Below are positions 1 through 5,010 of a stretch of DNA of 7,675 nucleotides, piece after piece. Under the pieces are notes generated by a model. The model searched no databases and was not told the DNA's origin. It was given only the letters and a program-made list of their open reading frames with translations. The translations under genes and the position numbers were made by a program. Origin of the DNA: Microcaldota archaeon (GTDB lineage Archaea > Micrarchaeota > Micrarchaeia > Anstonellales > Bilamarchaeaceae); the NCBI GenBank assembly GCA_026992595.1, contig JALWZW010000014.1, positions 1 to 7,675 on the forward strand, read 5' to 3'. Position 1 is the stretch's first letter; each line of letters starts with the position of its first letter.

Positions 1-45
1 AAGTAATAATGTTGTTTTCAATAGACTTTTTAATTTTATTTTAAT

Positions 46-69
46 AATAGTAAACTATAGTTTACTATT
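46..69. repeat. Perfect 24-bp palindrome in AT-rich leader
   Basis: The arms AATAGTAAAC (46-55) and GTTTACTATT (60-69) are exact reverse complements. The central TATA is self-complementary, so all 24 bases are one perfect palindrome. It lies upstream of the RHS fragment in a 196-base stretch where I see no supportable gene. It could be an operator for a dimeric repressor. It could also be a weak terminator hairpin, since T-rich sequence follows, although the stem has few G-C pairs. The symmetry is seen directly; any function is inferred. Confidence 0.6.
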
Positions 70-196
70 TATTTTTATTCCTAGAATATGGGAAAAGTAT
101 ACTAATGCACAATCAAAATATAATAAGGATAATGAGTCAGACGATAATGACAAACCCATCCTTTCACCCCAAAGCAAACCTACGCTAAAATAACCC

Positions 197-958
197 ATGT
201 CAATAAACCCAAGACTCATAGTAAAAACCCAAACCACCACTTCGACAAGCTCAGTGACCGTGAGCTATCAACACAACGCTCTCAACCAAAGAGTAGCCAA
301 GTTGGTGGATAGTGTAGTAGTAGAAAAATACTTATGGAAAGACCTTACAACGCTACTTGCCGTCTACGATAAAGATGATAATCTCATACAGAGATTTGAA
401 TACGCAGATGGGCGTATGCCTGTAGCCATGACCGATGCAAGTGGTACAAAGCATTACCTCCACTACGACCAAGTAGAAAGCCTCAGAGCCATCAGTAGGG
501 TGTTGTCCCCCGACAACACCACAAAGCTGGTAAAAGAGATAACTTATGACACCTACGGAAATATACTAAACGATACCAATCCAACACTCAAAGTACCATT
601 TGGGTTTGCTGGTGGGCTTTATGACTCTGATACTAAGCTGACTCGCTTTGGGTATCGTGACTATGATGCCTATACTGGTAAGTGGACGGCTAAAGACCCT
701 ATTGGGTTTGATGGTGGGGATTTGAATTTGTATGGGTATGTGCTTGGTGATCCAGTTAATTTTGTGGATCCGAGTGGAAAAATTGCTATTATAGATGATG
801 TACTTATTATTGGAATAGCTTTTCTTGGTGCATGGGCAATACATGAATCAATTCCTCATATGCAAAATTTAGTAAATAATGCTAGTCATTTACCTGATTG
901 GCTAAATGACCAATTAGATGATTGGACAAAAACACCTAGAGAAAGACAAAGAGAATAG
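197..958 (+). CDS. RHS repeat-associated core domain protein, C-terminal fragment
   Basis: This 253-residue product carries the C-terminal RHS core: YD-type repeats (YQHNALNQRVAK, RFEYADGRMPVAMTD, EITYDTYGNIL) and then the hallmark block FGFAGGLYDSDTKLTRFGYRDYDAYTGKWTAKDPIGF...LYGYVLGDPVNFVDPSGK is recognisable in pieces such as FGYRDYDAYTGKW, AKDPIGF and NFVDPSG. RHS proteins normally exceed 1,000 residues, form a cocoon-like shell and carry a variable C-terminal toxin after the DPxG motif. Here the shell is almost entirely missing. The ATG lies 6 nt after an in-frame stop, and the sequence upstream shows no RHS repeats. Only about 60 residues follow DPSGK. They include one hydrophobic helix (VLIIGIAFLGAWAI), and the last few (TPRERQRE) are probably out-of-frame reading of the next gene's DNA. 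No immunity gene follows. Codon use and family look bacterial, unlike the archaeal genes after it. It is most likely a displaced or broken RHS cassette and may not be functional. Confidence 0.8.
   Translation: MSINPRLIVKTQTTTSTSSVTVSYQHNALNQRVAKLVDSVVVEKYLWKDLTTLLAVYDKDDNLIQRFEYADGRMPVAMTDASGTKHYLHYDQVESLRAISRVLSPDNTTKLVKEITYDTYGNILNDTNPTLKVPFGFAGGLYDSDTKLTRFGYRDYDAYTGKWTAKDPIGFDGGDLNLYGYVLGDPVNFVDPSGKIAIIDDVLIIGIAFLGAWAIHESIPHMQNLVNNASHLPDWLNDQLDDWTKTPRERQRE
238..256 (+). repeat. REP-like motif CACTTCGACAAGCTCAGTG inside the RHS ORF
   Basis: The motif has complementary ends (CACT...AGTG) around a TTCGACAAGCTC core. It resembles a short dispersed element, (C)TTCGACAAGCTCAG with matching flanks, that I recall from many bacterial genomes; this is from memory and was not searched. 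Here it is read in frame as TSTSSV at the N-terminal edge of the RHS homology, just before the first recognisable YD repeat. Its position suggests it marks an insertion or breakpoint in the original RHS gene. Confidence 0.45.
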
Positions 959-980
959 GAAAAAAGAAAACGAAGAGAAA

Positions 981-1469
981 ATGAAGGATGCCTTAGACCA
1001 GATCAAAAAAATAGCAGATATTTTAGGGGTAAAATTAGAAATCGTTCACTTCAAAAAGGATTTTGACGCTGATGAAAGAATAGAGAAAATAAAGAAGATA
1101 CTAGAAAGAGAGGGTAAGTTCGTAATAAACATCACAGGAGGACCGAAATTTGACTCATTTATACTCTACATCATTTCCCTCCTCTACCCCCAAAAAATAC
1201 TGGATATCGTATATGTAAGGGAAGACATAGGGGAGTTGGTCATACTACCAAAAATAGTCCTCTCCATAAACCTCACAGAGTTTGAAAAACAACTCCTCTT
1301 AGAAATAAAGAAAGAAAAACAGCCCGACCCCAAGAAACTTGCGGCAAAAATGAAAAGACCACTCCCTCAGATACTAAGATATCTAAAAAAACTAGAAGCA
1401 AAGGGCCTAATAGAACGAGAAAAACACCGCAACAAACTCATCAAAATCAAAGCCCCGCTGTTTGTGTAA
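981..1469 (+). CDS. CARF-domain wHTH transcriptional regulator (Csa3-like), N-terminally truncated
   Basis: The 162-residue product has two parts. Residues 1-95 match the second half of a CARF (Rossmann-like) domain: helix ALDQIKKIADILGVKLE, strand, helix, then VINITGGPKF at 48-57, the conserved turn that in Csa3 and Csm6 relatives contacts cyclic oligoadenylate. Residues 97-162 form a winged helix (LTEFEKQLLLEIKK, then KLAAKMKRPLPQILRYLKKLEAKGLIERE). The first CARF strand and its glycine-rich loop, normally ahead of this, are absent. In-frame sequence upstream of the ATG (KENRKKENEEK, from about 945) looks like natural CARF linker, so native DNA probably begins there and the true start is lost. 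The ATG at 981 follows a purine-rich stretch, 22 nt after the RHS stop. An alternative ATG at 918 would lie inside RHS DNA. No cas gene or CRISPR array is visible. The family call is firm; ligand and targets are inferred. Confidence 0.78.
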   Translation: MKDALDQIKKIADILGVKLEIVHFKKDFDADERIEKIKKILEREGKFVINITGGPKFDSFILYIISLLYPQKILDIVYVREDIGELVILPKIVLSINLTEFEKQLLLEIKKEKQPDPKKLAAKMKRPLPQILRYLKKLEAKGLIEREKHRNKLIKIKAPLFV

Positions 1470-1505
1470 CTAACACCCTGTTAGTTACTAACACCCCGTT
1501 AGTTA
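1467..1505 (+). promoter_or_regulatory. Tandem 18-bp operator-like repeats with inverted symmetry
   Basis: Two adjacent copies, CTAACACCCTGTTAGTTA (1470-1487) and CTAACACCCCGTTAGTTA (1488-1505), differ at one base. Each contains a dyad. The first, extended into the CARF stop codon, is a 9-bp perfect stem TAACTAACA / TGTTAGTTA (1467-1487) around CCC. The second pairs ACTAAC with GTTAGT. The copies run directly into the TATA-like box of the ATPase gene. This is how a pair of binding sites for a dimeric wHTH protein placed at the BRE/TATA region would look. The upstream CARF-wHTH protein is the obvious candidate ligand. An RNA switch made of alternative hairpins is also possible. Confidence 0.6.
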
Positions 1506-1511
1506 TTTAAA
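1503..1511 (+). promoter_or_regulatory. TATA-like box for the AAA ATPase gene
   Basis: TTATTTAAA is centred 26 nt before the ATG at 1533, the spacing expected when transcription starts at the start codon (leaderless mRNA). It overlaps the last three bases of the second operator-like repeat, so a bound repressor would occlude TBP/TFB. A GGAG at 1519-1522 (10 nt before the ATG) could serve ribosomes on a longer transcript reading through from the CARF gene. Confidence 0.5.
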
Positions 1512-1532
1512 CGCTGTTGGAGATAAAAAAAC

Positions 1533-2555
1533 ATGTATTTCGACCCTGCGCCCAAAGAGAAAAAAGAGGATCTGTTTAACTTTGAAGAAGAATATTTAGC
1601 CCTAAAGAGAGCATTCAAAAGATACAACCTCATCGCAATAAAAGGATTGAGAAGGACAGGGAAAACAAGTTTGATGAGAGTGGTTTTTAACGAAATAGAA
1701 AAACCTAAATGCTTTATAGATAGCCGTGAATTGGCACCCTACACACCGCACCAAACATACCTATACATTCTAAAAAAAATAGAAGAATCAACAACCTCTA
1801 TCTTTGAAAAAATCCTAGGAAGAATAACAGAAATAGAAGTAGGCATCACATTAAAAATAGAAAGAGAGATGCTGGCAAAAGTGTTAGAAAACATAAATAA
1901 AAAAAGCGAATTTTACCTCTTTATAGATGAAGTTCAACTACTTAAAAGGGCAAGATTGGATGAATTTTTAGCGTATATAGTGGACAGATATAAAAACATA
2001 AAAATCGTTATTTCTGGTTCTGAGATAGGATTATTAGACGAATTTTTAGGGGAAGAGGCCGCTTCCCCTCTTTTCGGAAGAGCAAAAAAGATAATAGATA
2101 TCAAACGCCTCACACCCCCTCAATCAAAACAATTCCTGCAAAAAGGATTTGAACAGGCAGGGATAAAAATAAGCAAAGAGGAAATCGCACAAGCGGTAAA
2201 TGAATTAGACGGCATAATCGGATGGCTTACATTATATGGATTTTACAGAATAGAAGAAAGAGAGGCGCTTGAAAAAGTTAAGGAAAACGCTTCAGAGATG
2301 GTAAAAAAAGAGATAGAAGCATTCCTTAAGAACCGCGCGCAGGCAAAAAATCGCTACATTGCGATTTTAGAAGCGCTTTCCCAGGGAGCAAAAAGTTGGA
2401 AAGAGATAAAAACCTACCTTACCATAAAAGAGGGCAAACGCATACCAGACATCCGCTTAGCCACATACCTAAAAACGCTCCGCAATTATGGATTTATAGA
2501 AAAGAAAGGCGGATACCGCCTTACAGACCCGCTTATAAAAGAGGCGCTGAGATAG
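1533..2555 (+). CDS. Archaeal AAA/STAND-type ATPase with C-terminal winged helix
   Basis: This 340-residue protein fits the archaeal ATPase family of the PF01637 type. A short N-terminal box (FNFEEEYLALKRAF) leads into Walker A GLRRTGKT (38-45). Walker B is FYLFIDEVQ with D132-E133. A sensor-1-like strand follows, KIVISGSE (157-164), with S rather than N. Next come SPLFGRA and IDIKRL, the usual end of the ATPase core in this family. The C-terminal ~80 residues look like a winged helix (ILEALSQGAKSWKEIKTYL ... YLKTLRNYGFIEKKGGYRL), often used to contact DNA or a partner. No nuclease or membrane segment is visible. The substrate is unknown; relatives have been linked to mobile elements, toxin-like roles and DNA transactions, but none is proven for this protein. 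It starts 63 nt after the CARF gene. Its 3' end overlaps the convergent metal-repressor gene by 23 bp. Confidence 0.85.
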   Translation: MYFDPAPKEKKEDLFNFEEEYLALKRAFKRYNLIAIKGLRRTGKTSLMRVVFNEIEKPKCFIDSRELAPYTPHQTYLYILKKIEESTTSIFEKILGRITEIEVGITLKIEREMLAKVLENINKKSEFYLFIDEVQLLKRARLDEFLAYIVDRYKNIKIVISGSEIGLLDEFLGEEAASPLFGRAKKIIDIKRLTPPQSKQFLQKGFEQAGIKISKEEIAQAVNELDGIIGWLTLYGFYRIEEREALEKVKENASEMVKKEIEAFLKNRAQAKNRYIAILEALSQGAKSWKEIKTYLTIKEGKRIPDIRLATYLKTLRNYGFIEKKGGYRLTDPLIKEALR

Positions 2556-2934
2556 GTTTTCCATGAGGGTCTTTAGAAGGCCTTCCCAACCGCTCATAAA
2601 TCCTATAAACCACATCTAAGCTTATATGATGCTCCAACCTGCATGCCTCTTCATGAATACGCTCCTTCTCCACCCCTAAAGAAGCCAACCATGCTTCCAA
2701 CACCCGGTGCTTAAACACCACCCGCTTAGCAACCTCTAAACCTTTTTCAGTAAGTTTAGCCCTGCCGTAATTAAGCTTTTCAACATAACCGCTAGAAGAG
2801 AGTTTTTTTAGCAGCAAAGATGCAGTGGGCTTGGAAATGGCTAACGCACGCGCCAAGTCCACCACACGCACCCCCTCCCCTTTGTCAAATTTCATAATAT
2901 ATTTACAAAAATCCTCAACAGTGCGTTCTTTCAT
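2533..2934 (-). CDS. DtxR/MntR-family metal-dependent transcriptional repressor
   Basis: The 133-residue product has an N-terminal winged helix (recognition region ARALAISKPTASLLLKKL, wing GYVEKLNYGRAKLT) followed by the family's metal-binding dimerisation helices (HRVLEAWLASLG, IHEEACRLEHHIS, then DPHGKPI). Probable metal ligands are D8, H76, C98, E101 and H102. D8 matches the MntR position, while Cys in the C-x-x-E-H motif is DtxR-like, so Mn versus Fe preference cannot be called. The SH3-like third domain of DtxR is absent, giving MntR-type length. Reading upstream extends into the tRNA gene, so I chose the ATG at 2934, which sits 25 nt after a TATA-like box. No target operator or metal transporter is visible in the window. 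The 3' end overlaps the ATPase gene tail-to-tail. Confidence 0.88.
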   Translation of the reverse strand: MKERTVEDFCKYIMKFDKGEGVRVVDLARALAISKPTASLLLKKLSSSGYVEKLNYGRAKLTEKGLEVAKRVVFKHRVLEAWLASLGVEKERIHEEACRLEHHISLDVVYRIYERLGRPSKDPHGKPISAPLL

Positions 2935-2955
2935 CACAATATATTCCCATTTCAG

Positions 2956-2966
2956 ATTTAAAAAAA
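2956..2966 (-). promoter_or_regulatory. T-run serving as tRNA/proS terminator and as TATA box of the metal repressor
   Basis: On the minus strand TTTTTTTAAAT follows the tRNA-Gln discriminator base directly. A run of seven T is a typical archaeal termination signal, here for the DUF350-proS-tRNA transcript. The same bases supply TTTAAAT centred 25 nt before the ATG of the DtxR/MntR gene. That spacing fits a leaderless promoter. Both roles are inferred from position and composition. Confidence 0.5.
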
Positions 2967-3039
2967 TAGCCCCGACCGGATTCGAACCGGTGTCACAGGA
3001 TCCAAAGTCCTGCATCCTGGACCGCTAGACGACGGGGCT
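2967..3039 (-). tRNA. tRNA-Gln (anticodon TTG)
   Basis: On the minus strand the 73 nt fold into a full cloverleaf. The acceptor AGCCCCG pairs with CGGGGCT in 7 bp, starting with A1-U72, followed by discriminator A. The D stem GTCT/GGAT includes wobble pairs, with GG in the D loop. The anticodon stem is CAGGA/TCCTG around loop CTTTGGA (anticodon TTG). The variable loop is TGAC, and the T stem ACCGG/CCGGT surrounds TTCGAAT. CCA is not encoded and no intron is seen. Its 5' end touches the proS stop codon with no spacer, so it is presumably released from the proS mRNA by RNase P and 3' processing. In archaea such a tRNA is usually charged with Glu and then amidated by GatDE. Confidence 0.95.
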
Positions 3040-4458
3040 TTAATACTGCCTAGAAAGATAAACATAAACGCCCGCGCTTTTTCCACATACAATACATGTA
3101 CCATCAGGTTTTTTATCCTTTAGCACCGTGCCCCTGACATGCAGATGATATTTCTCTTTTAAAAACTCTGCACACTCCTTGCCCTCTAAAGTATCGCTGC
3201 AGAAGGGCACCTTCACAAAACCATCAAAACGAAGCTGATCTAAAGAGGTTGCAGAAAATAAGCGGGAGGCAAACCATTCCTGAGCCCTCTTTTTTAAACG
3301 CTGGTCTAATGCTTCTCCCTCCCTTCTAACAACCTCTTCCAAGCTCTCTAAAGAATGAGAACTCTTTTCACCGCTGTCCCTTCTTACCAACACAAAAGAG
3401 TTTGCCGCTACATCTCTCGGCCCTATCTCAATACGCAAAGGCACCCCTTTCAACTCCCAATAATTAAACTTATAGCCAGGCGTTCTCTCGCTTTTATCCA
3501 CACACACCCTCCACCCTTTCAACCTCTCCGCAACCTCATCACATCTCCTTAACACCGCCTCTTTGCTCTCCTCCTTAAAAATAGGGACTATAACAACCTG
3601 CAAGGGCGCTAAAGAGAAAGGCAAAATAAGCCCTTTATTATCTCCATGCACTGCTATAAGGGCGGCATAGATGCGGGAGATGCCAGGCCCATAGCAGGTC
3701 TGCCACACAAACCTCTCCTTTCCGTCCTCATCCATAAATTTAACATCAAAGGCACGCGAAAAGTTTTGGCCCAACAGGTGGGTGGAAGGCAGCTGAAGGG
3801 CGCGGCCGTCAGGCATAAGGGTGTCTGCGGTGTAAGTATTAACCGCACCTGCAAACTTATCCCATTGAGGGCGCTTAAAGAAGATAAAAGGAATGCCAAA
3901 AATATCCCCAACCACCTTTTGCGTAATCTCCATATCCTCCAAAACCTGCCTTTCTGCCTCCTCTTTGCTCGCAAAACAGTTGTGCGCCTCCAACCAATAA
4001 AACTCCCGCGTCCTTATAAAGGGCTTGGTAGCTTTTGTCTCATACCTCCACACCTGCGCGCGCTGGTAAATCTTCAAAGGAAGGTCCTTTTTTCCTTTTA
4101 TCCATAAATTATACATGCTATAAATAGCTGTTTCGCTGGTAGGCCTTAGCGCATATCTTTCCTTAAGTTGATGTTGGCCCGCTTCAGTTACCCAAAAACA
4201 TTCAGGCACAAAGCCCTCAACATGTTCGCTCTCCTTAGTCAAATAATGCTCCGGAATTAGAGAAGGAAAAATGGCCGGCTTATGCCCATACTCTTCCAAC
4301 ATGCGCTCATAAAAGGAGAACATCAAATTTATGGTCTTAACCGCCCACGGCCTAATAACCACAAACCCTTTTATCCCATACCTCAAATCGCACAGGTCTG
4401 CCTCTTTAATAATCTCATTATACCATTCAGAAAAATTCTCCTCTTTAGAGATATTCAT
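3040..4458 (-). CDS. proS: Prolyl-tRNA synthetase, archaeal/eukaryal type
   Basis: This class II synthetase makes Pro-tRNA(Pro). Its 472 residues match the archaeal-type enzyme, which lacks the bacterial editing insertion. Motif 1 lies near KGFVVIRPWAV (30-40). RPTSET is at 105-110. Motif 2 has WRYE (137-140) and FIRTREFYWLEAH (147-159). The HLLGQNFSRAFD loop is at 227-238. Motif 3, CYGPGISRIYAALIAVHGD, ends with R262 and the following glycine-rich block. An anticodon-binding domain follows (APLQVVIVPI ... PLRIEIGPRDV). The C-terminal zinc-type domain has four cysteines (PFC, KEC, TCIVC) and ends in the Tyr typical of this subtype. The ATG overlaps the TGA of the DUF350 gene in ATGA, so translation is likely coupled. 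The TAA abuts tRNA-Gln. No defect is seen. Confidence 0.97.
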   Translation of the reverse strand: MNISKEENFSEWYNEIIKEADLCDLRYGIKGFVVIRPWAVKTINLMFSFYERMLEEYGHKPAIFPSLIPEHYLTKESEHVEGFVPECFWVTEAGQHQLKERYALRPTSETAIYSMYNLWIKGKKDLPLKIYQRAQVWRYETKATKPFIRTREFYWLEAHNCFASKEEAERQVLEDMEITQKVVGDIFGIPFIFFKRPQWDKFAGAVNTYTADTLMPDGRALQLPSTHLLGQNFSRAFDVKFMDEDGKERFVWQTCYGPGISRIYAALIAVHGDNKGLILPFSLAPLQVVIVPIFKEESKEAVLRRCDEVAERLKGWRVCVDKSERTPGYKFNYWELKGVPLRIEIGPRDVAANSFVLVRRDSGEKSSHSLESLEEVVRREGEALDQRLKKRAQEWFASRLFSATSLDQLRFDGFVKVPFCSDTLEGKECAEFLKEKYHLHVRGTVLKDKKPDGTCIVCGKSAGVYVYLSRQY

Positions 4459-4973
4459 AGAAACTGCGCCTCCAAAGCAGCCAATCTGCCTAAAATCCAG
4501 GCTACCACAAAGGTGAGGAATACGCTGATGGTAAAGAGCGCCAACCCGCTAATAAGCGCAACCGCCACATTCCCTTTATTCAACTCTTTCAACTCATCTA
4601 TATCTGGAGTTAAGTAGTTAATAAGGTTAAATGAAAAGAACAGCACACCGGCAGATAGGAAAAGGGAGAGTACAAAATTCAAGAAGGTTACCACAATAAT
4701 CACAAGGTCTACCCCGGGCGCAAGAGAGGCCAAAAAGTCAAGAAGGGCGAAATGGTTGAGGAGCACAAAGGAAAGCATCACAAAAGCATAAAAAATCCCT
4801 ACTGCCAAATTCCCCTTCTTGAGCAACTCCCATTCTTCAATATTAGGAGTGAGCGCATCAAAAATCCTCAACCCTAAATAAGCAGTATAAGCGCTGAGCA
4901 CCAAACCGAAGAACAGCCGCAGCGCCGAAAATATGGCTAAATCAACAGGATCCAAAGGAAAATCATCCATCAT
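4455..4973 (-). CDS. Duplicated DUF350-like four-helix membrane protein
   Basis: The 172-residue protein has four likely membrane helices (about 14-36, 55-75, 88-113 and 136-160) and little else. Two internal copies align: FDALTPNIEEWELLKKGNLA (38-57) and INYLTPDIDELKELNKGNVA (118-137). Each joins a first helix to a second through a polar LTP...KKGN loop. This helix-LTP-KGN-helix pattern is the signature of DUF350 (UPF0719) proteins, which usually occur as paired units; their function is unknown. The start ATGATG sits 27 nt after a TATA-like box with no Shine-Dalgarno. It is the first gene of the transcript that continues into proS through an ATGA overlap. The pairing may simply reflect compaction, since no link between DUF350 and prolyl-tRNA synthesis is known to me. 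Confidence 0.8.
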   Translation of the reverse strand: MMDDFPLDPVDLAIFSALRLFFGLVLSAYTAYLGLRIFDALTPNIEEWELLKKGNLAVGIFYAFVMLSFVLLNHFALLDFLASLAPGVDLVIIVVTFLNFVLSLFLSAGVLFFSFNLINYLTPDIDELKELNKGNVAVALISGLALFTISVFLTFVVAWILGRLAALEAQFL

Positions 4974-5010
4974 GAGAAACTTTAATAAAAAAATGAATAA
5001 ATAACTTTTT
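4974..5010. promoter_or_regulatory. 37-bp divergent promoter region, DUF350/proS and DHH nuclease
   Basis: Two TATA-like boxes lie side by side. On the plus strand TTTAATAAA (4981-4989) is centred 26 nt before the GTG at 5011. On the minus strand TTATTTATT (4996-5004) is centred 27 nt before the ATG at 4973. No room remains for leaders or separate upstream elements, so both mRNAs should be leaderless. The two preinitiation complexes must compete for the same DNA. Confidence 0.6.

Noticed and set aside
132..188. Tiny 18-codon frame with AAGGA just upstream
   Set aside because: It is too short, has no recognisable motif, and one AAGGA before an ATG is common by chance in AT-rich DNA.
900..958. 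Genuine RHS toxin tip
   Set aside because: The segment after DPSGK is very short, its last residues probably read CARF-gene DNA out of frame, and no immunity gene follows.
1467..1487. Intrinsic terminator after the CARF gene
   Set aside because: The perfect stem is AT-rich and is followed by another repeat rather than a T-run, so an operator reading fits better.
1467..1505. CRISPR array
   Set aside because: There are only two directly adjacent 18-bp copies with no spacer, so this is not an array despite the neighbouring CARF gene.
2935..3015. N-terminal extension of the metal repressor
   Set aside because: It reads through the tRNA-Gln gene. The family's N-terminus and the TATA box both support the start at 2934.
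3355..4107. Plus-strand open frames opposite proS
   Set aside because: They are shadows of a strongly conserved synthetase gene, with no protein-like motifs.
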